Of a stretch of DNA of 47,072 nt, positions 38,139-47,072 are shown one piece after another. The position numbers were made by a program, and so were the translations under genes. Source of the DNA: Jannaschia aquimarina. Lineage in GTDB: Bacteria; Pseudomonadota; Alphaproteobacteria; Rhodobacterales; Rhodobacteraceae. How positions within the stretch are numbered: the stretch's first letter is position 1; every line of letters begins with the position of its first letter. The notes beneath the pieces are model-generated. The model ran no database searches and was not told where the DNA came from. It saw nothing but the letters and a program-made list of their open reading frames with translations. Location of the stretch: assembly GCF_000877395.1 (NCBI RefSeq), contig NZ_JYFE01000018.1:1-47072 (forward strand), given 5' to 3'.

Positions 38139-39197
38139 CTACCACCCCCGACGGTCCGTGTCGTCGTCGTCGTCCTCGCGCATCCGCTCGATCCGTCGGA
38201 ACAGACCACCCGGAGACAGCGCATTCGGCATCTCGATCCGCAGGGCGTGGGCACAGATCTCCGAGCAGAACCACTTCTCCGGGTCCTCCCGGTTGAAAGC
38301 GAAGAGGTGGCTCAGCCACATCGCCTTGTAGTCGTATGGCTTGCCCGCATGTTCCACCGCGAGGTCCCAGGCATCGTAATCGGCGAAGGGCAGGGGCACG
38401 AAATCCCAGTTCTCCTTCTTGAAGGCGATGGGTTTGACGCGCACGCCCTTGTCCCGCCCGGAGGACGAGACCGACCAGGCCACCTCGCCATCGTCCGGGA
38501 TGCCCGCGGCGGCGACGAGTTCGCAGTGGGTATAGTGAGAGCGCGACGCCTTCCGGATGACGGCGAATTGCGCGACCGTCATCAGGCGGGTCACGGTGTC
38601 CTTCCACTCGCCGCGGCCCTTGTAAAACGCCATGTAGTAGGATCCCCGCAGGAAGCGGGGCGCGCGCGCCATGTTGACCAGCAGGCCGTACAGCTCCGTC
38701 GGCGACGGGGCCTTGGCCAGTTGCAGGTCCAGCGCATGGGCGCACAACTCGGCGCTGAACCAGCTGTCCTTCGCCTTGCGGCGCAGCGGCTTGAACAGGC
38801 TCTTCCACATGGCGTGCCGGTCGGGTGCCTTGCCCAGATGTGCCTCCGCCCGCTGCCAGGCATCGGCAGGGGCGTGGGGCAGGGGAACGAAATCCCAATG
38901 ACCCGCCTTGAAGGTGATGACCTTCTTGCGCACCGCCCCGTCTCGGTCCGAAGCGGAGATCGCCCAGGCTCGGCCCCCATCCTCGACCGGCGCCGAGGCG
39001 GCGACGAGTTCGCAATGTGTATAGGTCGGCTCTGTCGAGAGCGGCTTCTTCGACAGCGACAGCCGCTCCAGCAGGCGGGTGATCTTGTCGGCCCGCTCAC
39101 CCTCGCCCTTGTAGAAGGCCATCACGTAGCGGCCCTGACCCGTGGTCAGCTCCGGCTCGCCCCGCTCCGAAGCGCCGGCCTGCATGGTTCCGTCCAT
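38139..39197 (-). CDS. Tandem-duplicated YiiX-like permuted papain-fold protein
   Basis: This 352-residue protein consists of two copies of one domain, residues about 24-173 and 187-338. Shared landmarks are YVMAFYKGEGE/YYMAFYKGRGE, YTHCELVAA in both, WDFVPLP in both, and WFSAELCAHAL/WFCSEICAHAL. The pattern of a His motif before a Cys motif fits permuted NlpC/P60 (YiiX/YaeF-like) amidases. Copy 2 has His224 and Cys311; in copy 1 the cysteine is Ser148, with His61 kept. There is no signal peptide, and an acidic run ends the protein. The substrate is unknown. The exact start is uncertain (ATG 39197 or 39185). Confidence 0.75.
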   Translation of the reverse strand: MDGTMQAGASERGEPELTTGQGRYVMAFYKGEGERADKITRLLERLSLSKKPLSTEPTYTHCELVAASAPVEDGGRAWAISASDRDGAVRKKVITFKAGHWDFVPLPHAPADAWQRAEAHLGKAPDRHAMWKSLFKPLRRKAKDSWFSAELCAHALDLQLAKAPSPTELYGLLVNMARAPRFLRGSYYMAFYKGRGEWKDTVTRLMTVAQFAVIRKASRSHYTHCELVAAAGIPDDGEVAWSVSSSGRDKGVRVKPIAFKKENWDFVPLPFADYDAWDLAVEHAGKPYDYKAMWLSHLFAFNREDPEKWFCSEICAHALRIEMPNALSPGGLFRRIERMREDDDDDTDRRGW

Positions 39198-39338
39198 TTC
39201 CCCGATCCTCGTACGCTGGACCCTGCGTCACTTTGTGCGGGGGGACAGGCGCCGGGCAAGTCCGGTTTTCCCGACCCGCCGCTGGACGGCGCGGGGCCGG
39301 ACGGCTAACCCGTTGACCGAAAATCGAGGGAGGGGACG

Positions 39339-40502
39339 ATGTTCACGCATACGATGCGCTTCGATCTGGGCGAGGATGTCGAGGCCCTGCGCGAGATGGT
39401 TCATCGCTGGGCGCAGGACCGCGTCAAGCCGATGGCGTCCGAGATCGACGGCTCGAACGCGTTCCCCAACGACCTCTGGTCGGAGATGGGCGAGCTGGGC
39501 CTTCTGGGCATAACCGTCCCCGAGGAGGATGGAGGCGCCGGGATGGGATACCTCGCCCATACCGTCGCCATCGAGGAGATCGCCCGCGCCAGCGCCTCGG
39601 TCAGCCTCAGCTACGGCGCCCATTCCAACCTCTGCGTCAACCAGATCGCCCTGAACGGCGACGCCGACCAGAAGGCACGCTATCTGCCCGACCTGATCTC
39701 GGGCGCCGCCGTCGGCGCGCTCGCCATGTCCGAGGCGGGCGCCGGGTCCGACGTCGTGGGGATGAAGCTGCGCGCCGACAAGCGCAACGACCGCTATGTC
39801 CTGAACGGCACGAAGTACTGGATCACCAATGGCCCCGACGCCTCCACTCTGGTGGTCTACGCCAAGACCGACCCCGAGGCCGGATCCAGGGGCATCACCG
39901 CCTTCCTGGTCGAGAAGGCGATGAAGGGCTTCAGCACGTCGCCCCATTTCGACAAGCTGGGCATGCGCGGCTCGAATACGGCAGAACTGATCTTCGAGGA
40001 TGTGGAGGTCCCGTTCGAGAATGTCCTCGGCGAAGAAGGGCGTGGCGTTCAGGTTCTGATGTCGGGCCTCGACTACGAACGCGTCGTTCTGGCGGGCATC
40101 GGGCTGGGCATCATGGCCGCCTGTCTCGACGAGATCATGCCCTACCTGGCCGAGCGCAGGCAGTTCGGCAAGCCCATCGGTTCGTTCCAGCTCATGCAGG
40201 GCAAGATCGCAGACATGTACACGGCGATGAACTCTGCCCGGGCTTATGTCTACGAGGCTGCGAAGGCCTGCGACCGAGGGGAGGTCACGCGCCAGGACGC
40301 CGCCGCCTGCTGCCTCTATGCGTCCGAACAGGCGATGGTGCAGGCCCATCAGGCCGTGCAGGCCATGGGCGGCGCCGGTTTCATGAACGACACCCCCGTC
40401 AGCCGCCTCTTCCGAGACGCCAAGCTGATGGAGATCGGCGCGGGGACGTCCGAGATCCGGCGCATGCTGGTCGGGCGGGAGCTGATGGGGGCGATGGGGT
40501 GA
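39339..40502 (+). CDS. ivd: Isovaleryl-CoA dehydrogenase
   Basis: This 387-residue FAD enzyme oxidises isovaleryl-CoA to 3-methylcrotonyl-CoA in leucine breakdown. FAD and substrate motifs are [25 protein letters not shown] and [21 protein letters not shown]. The catalytic base is Glu247 in [11 protein letters not shown], the position used by isovaleryl-CoA dehydrogenases and unlike other acyl-CoA dehydrogenases. CGAGGGAGGGGAC precedes the ATG. It heads the stretch that leads to mccB and mccA. Confidence 0.95.
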   Translation: MFTHTMRFDLGEDVEALREMVHRWAQDRVKPMASEIDGSNAFPNDLWSEMGELGLLGITVPEEDGGAGMGYLAHTVAIEEIARASASVSLSYGAHSNLCVNQIALNGDADQKARYLPDLISGAAVGALAMSEAGAGSDVVGMKLRADKRNDRYVLNGTKYWITNGPDASTLVVYAKTDPEAGSRGITAFLVEKAMKGFSTSPHFDKLGMRGSNTAELIFEDVEVPFENVLGEEGRGVQVLMSGLDYERVVLAGIGLGIMAACLDEIMPYLAERRQFGKPIGSFQLMQGKIADMYTAMNSARAYVYEAAKACDRGEVTRQDAAACCLYASEQAMVQAHQAVQAMGGAGFMNDTPVSRLFRDAKLMEIGAGTSEIRRMLVGRELMGAMG

Positions 40503-40572
40503 TCCGCGCGGCGGTGATCACGGCGGCCGATGCTGGACCTGCCTGTCTCGGCTTTTCGCCGAACGGGGAAAC

Positions 40573-40986
40573 ATGAACGAAGACCCGCCAACCGCTTTCC
40601 TAGACTACGTTCGCGAAACGCCGCTTCTGCATGAGGAGCTGCACTACGTCACCCTCGCCTTCGAGTGGATCGCCGCGATCACCGACGTGCTGGCCTGCGC
40701 GATCCTGATGATCGGCGCCGCCCGGTTCGTCTGGGGCTTCGCCCGCGCCGAACTCAGCCGCGACACCCAGACCCGCGTCCGCGGCGTGAACACCGAGCGG
40801 GTCGAACTGGGCCGCTACATCCTCGCCGGGCTCGAATTGCTGATCGTCTCGGATATCATCCACACGGCCCTCAGCCTCGCCATGGCGGATCTGGTCTTCC
40901 TCGGGTTGCTCGTGGTCATTCGCAGCCTCGTGTCGTATTTCCTGGACCGGGAACTGTCCGAGGTGAAGAAGGAGCTGCGTCAATGA
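40573..40986 (+). CDS. DUF1622-family membrane protein
   Basis: This 137-residue inner-membrane protein has about three helices: FEWIAAITDVLACAILMIGAA, YILAGLELLIVSDIIHTAL and DLVFLGLLVVIRSLVSYFL. The GRYILAGLELLIVSDII stretch is the DUF1622 hallmark. Function is unknown. It overlaps the next gene by ATGA. Confidence 0.88.
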   Translation: MNEDPPTAFLDYVRETPLLHEELHYVTLAFEWIAAITDVLACAILMIGAARFVWGFARAELSRDTQTRVRGVNTERVELGRYILAGLELLIVSDIIHTALSLAMADLVFLGLLVVIRSLVSYFLDRELSEVKKELRQ

Positions 40987-41375
40987 GCCGGCCCCCCAAG
41001 CGCAAGGGTCTGACGCCGCAGCAGAAGAAGGCGCTGTCCTACGCGCGCGACCATCGGCCCGCCTACGGTCAGAACGACAAGGCCGCCCGCAAACTCGTGC
41101 CGTTGCGAAAGGCGCAGGAACGCCGCGCGAGCCGCCGCAAGGACAAGGCCGTGCTGATGCAGACCCCTGAGGAGGCGCTGCCCGAGGTGCGGCGCGGGAA
41201 CTGGCGCAAGGCGCCCGACCTGCCTCTGGGGGCCGATCTCGAATACGGCCATTTCAGCGACAATGCCCACCGGACCGGTGTGGCCTGGGACAAATCCGCT
41301 GCCGAGCCGCCCCATATCGACCGCGCGCGCCGGGTGCGGCGCCGCGTCGTCCGCGTGCTGAAGGGCAAGGGATGA
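40983..41375 (+). CDS. Basic hypothetical protein
   Basis: This 130-residue, strongly basic protein begins KRKGLTPQQKKALSYARDHRPAYGQNDK and ends in RRVRRRVVRVLKGKG. It has no cysteine, membrane segment or motif I know. The charge suggests nucleic-acid or ribosome binding, which is inference. It is held between two four-base overlaps (DUF1622 upstream, LprI-like downstream), so it is a genuine part of the operon. Confidence 0.75.
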   Translation: MSRPPKRKGLTPQQKKALSYARDHRPAYGQNDKAARKLVPLRKAQERRASRRKDKAVLMQTPEEALPEVRRGNWRKAPDLPLGADLEYGHFSDNAHRTGVAWDKSAAEPPHIDRARRVRRRVVRVLKGKG

Positions 41376-41869
41376 GGGCGCTTATCATCCCTCTTGCGTT
41401 GATGGCCGCTCCGTCCGCCGCGCAGGAGATTGTCTTCGACCCCAGCCCGGTCGAGATCTGTCTCTCCGTCCATCGCAACGACGACCGAACGCCCGATTGC
41501 GTCGGCGCCGCCGCCGAAACTTGCATGGAACAGACCGACGGGGGCTATTCGACCGTCGGCATGGCGAAATGCACCAACGCGGAAACCGACGAGTGGGACC
41601 GGCTTCTGAACGCCGAATATCAGGCTTTGCGGGCGGAACTGGAGGAGGCGGATGCGCGGTTCGGCGGCGGCATAGACCGGTCCGATGCGATCCGAGATGC
41701 ACAGCGCGCCTGGATCGCCTTCCGCGATGCGGATTGCATGGCGAAATACGCACAGTATCAGGACGGGACGATCCGCACGACCATCGGCACGATCTGCCAT
41801 CTGACCCATACCGCCCGCCGCACCTTAGAATTGCGCGGGATGCGCGAAGGCTTGGACGGGGACCTCTGA
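41372..41869 (+). CDS. LprI-like (DUF1311) exported protein
   Basis: This 165-residue periplasmic protein has a short signal peptide (MRALIIPLALMAAPSAAQ). The DUF1311/lysozyme-inhibitor-LprI pattern is present: ETDEWDRLLNAEYQALRAEL, AIRDAQRAWIAFRDADC and GTICHLTHTARRTLEL, with several cysteines for disulfides. Some relatives inhibit lysozyme, but the role here is unproven. The next coding region begins 1 base after its stop. Confidence 0.85.
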   Translation: MRALIIPLALMAAPSAAQEIVFDPSPVEICLSVHRNDDRTPDCVGAAAETCMEQTDGGYSTVGMAKCTNAETDEWDRLLNAEYQALRAELEEADARFGGGIDRSDAIRDAQRAWIAFRDADCMAKYAQYQDGTIRTTIGTICHLTHTARRTLELRGMREGLDGDL

Positions 41870-41870
41870 C

Positions 41871-42452
41871 GTGCTTTTTGATCGCGCTTTCGGTGTTGCC
41901 TGCGCGCTTGCCGCCGCGACGCTGTCCAGTCCCGCAGTCGCGCAGGATCTCTCGCGCTTCGAAGCCTGCATCGGCCCGGAACTCGAAGCCCGCTCGAAAC
42001 TGATCGCTTACGCGGCGCCCTGCGTGATCGCGGGTGAGTGCCCAGAGGGATTTCTCGACGACTGGACCGGCTGGGCCTCGGGGGTCGAGACCCAATGCGC
42101 GGCCCGTCAGTTCGACGATTGCGCCGTCTCCGATGATCCTGCCGCCTGTCTCGGTGCGCTGTCCACGATGCTCGAAGCGGAGCGTGCGGCAATCGCCGCC
42201 GACTTGACGGATGAGCGCATCGCCGCGGCCGCCGAGCAGGCGGGCGGCTTCCGGGGCCGTTCGGTCGGCAGGAACGTCGGGATGATTCGAGCGCCAGAGA
42301 CGTCGACGTGCCCTCCGACTTTTGCAATATTCGACGATGCGCTTTCGCTTGCGCCGGGGACGAGTTGCAAGGCGTTCGACGCCATGGCGCGGTGGAGCAG
42401 CGCGCGCATGTATCTGCGCATGGTGGAGAAAGCCGAGGCCTCGCTCGACTAG
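41871..42452 (+). CDS. Exported cysteine-containing hypothetical protein
   Basis: This 193-residue protein starts at GTG directly after the LprI-like gene. A signal peptide ([17 protein letters not shown]) is followed by a region with regularly placed cysteines ([33 protein letters not shown]), pointing to a disulfide-rich periplasmic protein. No family is recognised. It may share the transcript of the LprI-like gene. A gap of 163 bases separates it from mccB. Confidence 0.7.
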   Translation: MLFDRAFGVACALAAATLSSPAVAQDLSRFEACIGPELEARSKLIAYAAPCVIAGECPEGFLDDWTGWASGVETQCAARQFDDCAVSDDPAACLGALSTMLEAERAAIAADLTDERIAAAAEQAGGFRGRSVGRNVGMIRAPETSTCPPTFAIFDDALSLAPGTSCKAFDAMARWSSARMYLRMVEKAEASLD

Positions 42453-42615
42453 GGCCGCCGCGGGGCACCTTCGTCGGCTTTCTACGGGCGCGCGGATCCG
42501 TTTCAGCCGTCGGGGCAGGTGCTGGCCTGTCGCATTGCCGGGATGGCGCCTTACCCCTCGCTTCCCCGGCGCGGTGCTGATTAGATGTGCGCGATTGCCG
42601 CACCGGGATGCACAG

Positions 42616-44220
42616 ATGAAACTCACTTCCGCCCTCGTCCCCAATTCCGAGGAGGCGCGTGCCAACCGTGCGGCGCACGAGGCCGCGTTGGCCGAGGTGG
42701 CCGAGGCCGCGGCCCTTGCCCAAGCGGGCGGCGGCGAGCGGGCGAAGGAGCGTCATCTGTCACGCGGAAAGATGCTGCCTCGCGACCGCGTGGCGGGATT
42801 GCTTGATCCAGGCTCGCCGCTTCTGGAGGTCGGGCTCTTCGCGGCGCATGGCATGTATGACGGTGCGGCCCCGGCGGCAGGCGCCATCGCGGGGATCGGG
42901 CTGGTCCATGGGCGCCAGGTCATGGTCGTCTGCAACGATGCCACCGTGAAGGGTGGCACCTACTACCCGATGACCGTCAAGAAACACCTTCGGGCCCAGG
43001 AGATCGCAGAGGAGAACCGCCTTCCCTGCATTTACCTCGTCGACAGCGGGGGCGCGAACCTGCCCAATCAGGACGAGGTCTTTCCCGACCGCGATCACTT
43101 CGGACGGATCTTCTACAACCAAGCCCGGATGTCGGCGAAGGGTATTGCCCAGATCGCCGTTGTGATGGGTTCCTGTACCGCCGGCGGTGCCTACGTGCCC
43201 GCCATGTCCGACGTCTCGATCATCGTGCGCGAACAGGGGACGATCTTCCTGGCCGGCCCGCCCCTCGTGAAGGCCGCCACCGGAGAGGAGGTGACGGCCG
43301 AGGATCTGGGCGGCGGCGACGTGCATACCCGCCTGTCGGGGGTCGCGGATTACCTCGCCGAGGACGATGCCCACGCGCTCGCTCTCGCGCGGGACGCCGT
43401 CCGAAATGTTGAAGTCGGCCCGAGGGTTATGGGCGGGGTGTCCGATTTCGAGCCGCCCGCCTACGATCCGTCCGAGTTGCTGGACGTTGTGCCCGCAAGC
43501 CTGTCGACCCCCTATGACATCCGGGAGGTCATCGCCCGTCTTGTCGATGGCTCTCGGTTCGACGAGTTCAAGGCCCGCTTCGGTGAGACGCTGGTGACCG
43601 GGTTCGCCGAGATCGAAGGGATGCAGGTCGGCATCGTCGCCAATAACGGGGTGCTCTTCAGCGAGTCCGCGCAGAAGGGCGCGCACTTCGTCGAACTGTG
43701 CAGCCAGCGACGCATCCCTCTGATCTTCCTTCAGAATATCACAGGGTTCATGGTTGGTCGCAAATACGAGAACGAGGGCATTGCGCGGCATGGCGCCAAG
43801 ATGGTGACCGCCGTGGCGAGCACCTCAGTGCCGAAGATCACCATGCTGGTCGGCGGCAGTTTCGGGGCCGGGAATTACGGCATGGCGGGCCGGGCCTACC
43901 AGCCGCGGTTCCTGTGGACCTGGCCCAATTCGCGCATCTCGGTGATGGGCGGCGCGCAGGCGGCAGGCGTGCTGGCCACCGTGAAACGTGAGCAGATTCA
44001 ACGCGCTGGCGGCGAATGGTCCGCCGAGGAGGAGGCCGAGTTCAAGCGCCCGACCGAAGAGATGTTCGCCCGCCAATCGCATCCCCTCTACGCCTCCGCG
44101 CGGCTTTGGGACGACGGCATCATCGACCCCCGGAAGTCGCGTGAGGTGCTGGCTCTGTCGCTGCGCGCGGCGCTGAACGCCCCTATCGAGGAGACACGCT
44201 TCGGCGTGTTTCGGATGTAA
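42616..44220 (+). CDS. mccB: Methylcrotonoyl-CoA carboxylase carboxyltransferase (beta) subunit
   Basis: This 534-residue subunit transfers CO2 from biotin to 3-methylcrotonyl-CoA, giving 3-methylglutaconyl-CoA. Crotonase-fold halves are both present: [19 protein letters not shown] with [15 protein letters not shown], and [19 protein letters not shown] with [16 protein letters not shown]. The [12 protein letters not shown] wording and the ivd/mccA context separate it from propionyl-CoA carboxylase. ATG 42616 agrees with the family N-terminus. Confidence 0.94.
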   Translation: MKLTSALVPNSEEARANRAAHEAALAEVAEAAALAQAGGGERAKERHLSRGKMLPRDRVAGLLDPGSPLLEVGLFAAHGMYDGAAPAAGAIAGIGLVHGRQVMVVCNDATVKGGTYYPMTVKKHLRAQEIAEENRLPCIYLVDSGGANLPNQDEVFPDRDHFGRIFYNQARMSAKGIAQIAVVMGSCTAGGAYVPAMSDVSIIVREQGTIFLAGPPLVKAATGEEVTAEDLGGGDVHTRLSGVADYLAEDDAHALALARDAVRNVEVGPRVMGGVSDFEPPAYDPSELLDVVPASLSTPYDIREVIARLVDGSRFDEFKARFGETLVTGFAEIEGMQVGIVANNGVLFSESAQKGAHFVELCSQRRIPLIFLQNITGFMVGRKYENEGIARHGAKMVTAVASTSVPKITMLVGGSFGAGNYGMAGRAYQPRFLWTWPNSRISVMGGAQAAGVLATVKREQIQRAGGEWSAEEEAEFKRPTEEMFARQSHPLYASARLWDDGIIDPRKSREVLALSLRAALNAPIEETRFGVFRM

Positions 44221-44238
44221 TATGTGCAAAAATGCTGA

Positions 44239-44275
44239 TGCACCCCCTGTGCACCCCCTGTGCACCCCCTGTGCA
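44239..44275. repeat. Tandem 11-base repeat downstream of mccB
   Basis: Three exact copies of TGCACCCCCTG lie head to tail at 44239-44271, then TGCAGACGC and, six bases after TGCAGAC, TGCAC. It begins 18 bases after the mccB stop. The 11-base period is about one DNA turn. A related element stands downstream of moaE (9751-9790). The rest of the 128-base gap shows nothing more. Confidence 0.85.
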
Positions 44276-44348
44276 GACGCGCGGTGCACCATCGGCCTCC
44301 GATCCGTCGCGCCATTCTTTCGCCCTGTTGGCGACCTAGCGCGTCGGC

Positions 44349-44729
44349 ATGATCCGGGAACGTCGCGCGGATGCGCGCCCACCATGGCTTCGCGCGCTGG
44401 TGCGCCGCCTGTTGCGCAGGCTGGTGCGCCGGATCGTCATCGTGGCGGTGGTGACGCTCGCCCTGGCCCTGTCGGGCACGTCGCGCATGGAGGTGACGGC
44501 GGGCCTGTCGGGACTAGCACACGAATTCGTCGTCACGATGAACGCCGCCGTCATCGCACGCCGCCAGGCCGAACCGGGTCCCCGCACATGCAAGCCGTCA
44601 GAGACGGTCATCCGGGGGAACATGCGCTTCGAGCGGGTGGCGACCGATGCCTGCCGGGGGCGCGTCGATGACGTCGCTGGAGGCCCTCAAGGCGACCTAT
44701 CCGGGCGCGCAGGCCTATCGCTTCGGTGA
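44349..44729 (+). CDS. Doubtful small membrane protein
   Basis: This frame encodes 126 residues: an Arg-rich start, one hydrophobic segment (IVIVAVVTLALALSG, about 29-43) and a polar remainder with two cysteines. No ribosome-binding site is obvious, and the frame overlaps the ASCH gene by 62 bases, where it reads like shadow sequence. The membrane part could belong to a real short protein that ends earlier in related genomes. I keep it with low confidence. Confidence 0.35.
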   Translation: MIRERRADARPPWLRALVRRLLRRLVRRIVIVAVVTLALALSGTSRMEVTAGLSGLAHEFVVTMNAAVIARRQAEPGPRTCKPSETVIRGNMRFERVATDACRGRVDDVAGGPQGDLSGRAGLSLR

Positions 44730-45078
44730 CGGCCCGGACCTGTGCGCCGAGTTGACCGCGCTGGTCGTCTCGGGTGCGAAGACCGCGACTTGCGGCCGCC
44801 TGTCGGACTATCCCGAAGGCGATCCCGACCGGCCCGTCGTCGGACGCCGGGATATCGCCTGCCTTTGGGACTGGACGCCCGCCTGCGTGACCGAGACGGT
44901 CAAGGTGACCGAACGGCGCTTTCGCGATGTGCCCGAGGACTTTGCCCTGGCCGAGGGCGAGGGAACGTTCGAGGAGTGGCGCCGGGGGCACGAGACCTAT
45001 TTCGGGCGCAACGGCGGCTTCGATCCAGGCATGTGGCTGCTCTGCGAGCGGTTCCGCGTGGTGGAGGTGGTCGGGTGA
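44668..45078 (+). CDS. ASCH-domain protein
   Basis: This 136-residue protein has the ASCH fold pattern: YRFGDGPDLCAELTALVVSGAKTATCG, then VTERRFRDVPEDFALAEGEG and FEEWRRGHETYFG. ASCH domains are beta-barrels related to PUA and are thought to bind RNA or, in YqfB, to hydrolyse N4-acetylcytidine. No specific role can be assigned here. ATG 44668 is chosen because family similarity begins at once. It overlaps the next gene by GTGA. Confidence 0.85.
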   Translation: MTSLEALKATYPGAQAYRFGDGPDLCAELTALVVSGAKTATCGRLSDYPEGDPDRPVVGRRDIACLWDWTPACVTETVKVTERRFRDVPEDFALAEGEGTFEEWRRGHETYFGRNGGFDPGMWLLCERFRVVEVVG

Positions 45079-45404
45079 AGGGTCAGGTTCTGGATGCGTA
45101 TCCGGTCGACGGACGCGGGACGGTCATCCGCTTTAGGCTTGCCGGCCGTGAGATCAGCCGCACGGGCTCACACCATGTCGATTGGGCAGCCCTTCCGGAT
45201 GCGCCTGCGCCGGGCGACCCTATCCGTGTCGCCGGACAGGGCGGCCGCGTGCTGGCGCTCGATGAAAATGGCATTCGAGTGAGGGCCTGCCTCACCGGCC
45301 GCCCCATCGCGCCGGAAGGTACGGTCCTGACCGATCTGCCGCCGCTGACGAAAGACGCGTTCGGTGCCGACGTCACGATCGGCACCGACATGGAGGGGTC
45401 ATGA
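45075..45404 (+). CDS. Hypothetical protein between ASCH and mccA genes
   Basis: This 109-residue protein starts at GTG, overlapping the ASCH stop, and its own stop overlaps mccA (ATGA). It has a beta-rich look (VIRFRLAGREISR, DPIRVAGQGGRVLALDENG) and no cysteine apart from one in RACLTG. I know no family. Tight coupling on both sides supports expression with mccA. Confidence 0.7.
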   Translation: MKGQVLDAYPVDGRGTVIRFRLAGREISRTGSHHVDWAALPDAPAPGDPIRVAGQGGRVLALDENGIRVRACLTGRPIAPEGTVLTDLPPLTKDAFGADVTIGTDMEGS

Positions 45405-47072
45405 TCCGCAAGCTTCTGATCGCGAACCGGGGGGAGATCGCCTGCCGGGTCATCGACACCTGCCGCAGGCTGGGCGTCCGCACGGTGGCCGTCCATTCCG
45501 AGATCGACCGCGAGGCGCGTCATGTCGCCATGGCGGACGAGGCGGTCTCGCTGGGCGGCGCCTCCCCGGCCGAGAGCTATCTGCGCGGCGACGCCATCAT
45601 CGAAGCGATGCGCGCGACCAAGGCGGATGCGGTGCATCCGGGCTATGGCTTCCTGTCCGAGAACCCCGATTTCGTGGAGGCCGTCGAGGCGGCGGGGCTG
45701 ATCTTCGTTGGGCCCTCGGCCGAGGCGATCCGGGCGATGGGCCTGAAGGACGCCGCCAAGAAGCTGATGGAAGAGGCGGGCGTCCCCGTTGTGCCGGGCT
45801 ATCACGGCGTCGATCAGGCCGATGTCCGGCTGGCGCAGGAGGCGGCCAAGATCGGCTGGCCGGTCCTGATCAAGGCCGTCGCGGGTGGCGGCGGCAAGGG
45901 GATGCGCCGCGTCGATGCGGAGGCCGATTTTGCCGAGGCGCTGGCCTCGGCCCGAGCGGAGGCCAAGGCCGCCTTCGGCGACGACCGGGTGCTGATCGAG
46001 AAGTTCGTCGCCACCCCACGCCATATCGAAGTGCAGGTCTTCGGCGACGGGACGCGCGCCGTGCATCTGTTCGAGCGTGACTGCTCTCTGCAACGGCGCC
46101 ACCAGAAGGTCATCGAGGAAGCGCCCGCCCCCGGCATGACGCCCGAGATGCGCGAGGCGATGGGGCAGGCCGCCGTGCGCGCCGCCGAGGCCATCGGCTA
46201 CCGCGGGGCGGGCACGGTCGAGTTCATCGTGGATGCCTCGGACGGGCTGCGCCCGGACCGGTTCTACTTCATGGAGATGAACACCCGGCTGCAGGTCGAG
46301 CACCCCGTCACCGAAGAGATCACGGGCGTGGATCTGGTGGAGTGGATGCTGCGGGTCGCCTCGGGAGAGGCGCTGTGGGTGGATCAGGCGGATCTGTCGA
46401 TCACGGGCCACAGCTTCGAGGCACGGCTCTATGCCGAGGATCCGGCGGCGGGGTTCCTGCCCGCGACGGGACGGCTGGCGCGGCTGCGCTTTCCCGACCG
46501 CGCCCGGATCGAGACCGGGGTGCGCGAGGGTGACGCGATCAGCCCGCATTACGATCCCATGATCGCGAAGATCGTCACCCACGGGCCGACGCGCGGTGCG
46601 GCGCTGGGCGCGCTGGAGCGGGCGCTGGCGGGCACGCAGGTCGCCGGGACCGTCACCAACCTCGCCTTCCTGCGGCGCCTGACACGTCACGACGGGTTCG
46701 GCCGCGGGGAGGTGGATACCGGGCTGATCGACCGCGAGGCCGAAGCTCTCTCGACCCATCCGGTCGCCTGCATCCGGACGCGGGCGCTGGCGGCCTGCTT
46801 GGCGCTGGGTCTGGACGAGGCACCGGACCATGAGGGGTTCGCGCTCTGGGCGCCTCTGAGTTGGCAGGTGGCTTTGGGCCATCGGGGCGAAGAGATCTCG
46901 GCGCGCGTCACCGTTAGGGGGGCGGGCCGCTATTCCGTCGATCTGGGCGAGGGGCCGATTGCGGTGACGCGGGGCGCAGGCTGGCAGGTGGACGGCCGCC
47001 CGGTCCATGCCGACTGGGCCCGGCATGGCGGTGTGCTGACGGTCTTCTGGGGCAACGCCTATCCGTTCGACC
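45401..47072 (+). CDS. mccA: Methylcrotonoyl-CoA carboxylase biotin-carboxylase (alpha) subunit, partial
   Basis: The first 557 residues of the ATP-dependent biotin carboxylase subunit are present; the reading frame is still open at the window end. The start IRKLLIANRGEIACRV is canonical. The ATP-grasp region has KAVAGGGGKGMR, RDCSLQRRHQKVIEEAP and EMNTRLQVEHPVTE, and the biotin-carboxylase C-terminal domain has RLYAEDPAAGFLPATG. The C-terminal biotinyl domain must lie beyond the edge. With mccB it carboxylates 3-methylcrotonyl-CoA, following ivd. Confidence 0.95.
   Translation, partial: MIRKLLIANRGEIACRVIDTCRRLGVRTVAVHSEIDREARHVAMADEAVSLGGASPAESYLRGDAIIEAMRATKADAVHPGYGFLSENPDFVEAVEAAGLIFVGPSAEAIRAMGLKDAAKKLMEEAGVPVVPGYHGVDQADVRLAQEAAKIGWPVLIKAVAGGGGKGMRRVDAEADFAEALASARAEAKAAFGDDRVLIEKFVATPRHIEVQVFGDGTRAVHLFERDCSLQRRHQKVIEEAPAPGMTPEMREAMGQAAVRAAEAIGYRGAGTVEFIVDASDGLRPDRFYFMEMNTRLQVEHPVTEEITGVDLVEWMLRVASGEALWVDQADLSITGHSFEARLYAEDPAAGFLPATGRLARLRFPDRARIETGVREGDAISPHYDPMIAKIVTHGPTRGAALGALERALAGTQVAGTVTNLAFLRRLTRHDGFGRGEVDTGLIDREAEALSTHPVACIRTRALAACLALGLDEAPDHEGFALWAPLSWQVALGHRGEEISARVTVRGAGRYSVDLGEGPIAVTRGAGWQVDGRPVHADWARHGGVLTVFWGNAYPFD

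Overview
The window looks like chromosomal DNA of an alphaproteobacterium of the Rhodobacterales (Roseobacter/Rhodobacter type). The evidence is the very high GC content, protein sequences of that order, an F1-ATPase operon atpHAGDC without the F0 genes, and pgsA-moaD-moaE in a row. No tRNA, rRNA, CRISPR array or prophage was seen. Apart from IS debris at the left edge and one dead gene, this is compact core genome with many 1- or 4-base stop/start overlaps.

Layout. 1-663: remains of insertion sequences. 664-3369 (+): S49 peptidase, a tiny zinc-ribbon protein, a Ca/Na exchanger and a pteridine-reductase-like SDR. 3683-5560 (+): uvrC. 5633-8150 (-): a secreted RTX calcium-binding protein and a small exported protein. 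8349-9714 (+): pgsA, moaD, moaE. 9823-13710 (-): ChaC-like cyclotransferase, then a MotA/TolQ-like channel with its OmpA-type coiled-coil partner. 13776-16319: DUF2125 protein, M23 peptidase relative, sulfotransferase pseudogene. 16510-21050: clpA, gloB, a methyltransferase and a small membrane protein. 21472-26314 (+): atpHAGDC with a strong terminator. 26544-33796 (+): LacI regulator, binding protein, two unusual permeases, a glycoside hydrolase and an ATPase, forming one sugar/osmolyte uptake operon. 33849-37984: HAD hydrolase (-), then clpS, rsmC, an SDR with a changed active site and a DegT-type aminotransferase (+). 38139-39197 (-): a tandem-duplicated cysteine-peptidase-fold protein. 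39339-47072 (+): leucine catabolism (ivd, mccB, mccA) interleaved with small uncharacterised genes; mccA runs off the right edge.

Most unusual part. In the 26.5-33.8 kb ABC operon the MalF-like permease carries an apparent DUF11/Ig-like domain inserted after its first membrane helix, and the MalG-like permease carries four extra N-terminal membrane segments. The operon also encodes a cytoplasmic hydrolase of the mannosylglycerate/glucosylglycerate-hydrolase type, so uptake and cleavage of a small glycoside osmolyte is the most economical reading. Other points are a GC-rich 11-base tandem repeat present just downstream of both moaE and mccB, a duplicated YiiX-like protein whose first copy has lost its catalytic cysteine, and an rsmC that appears to start at CTG.
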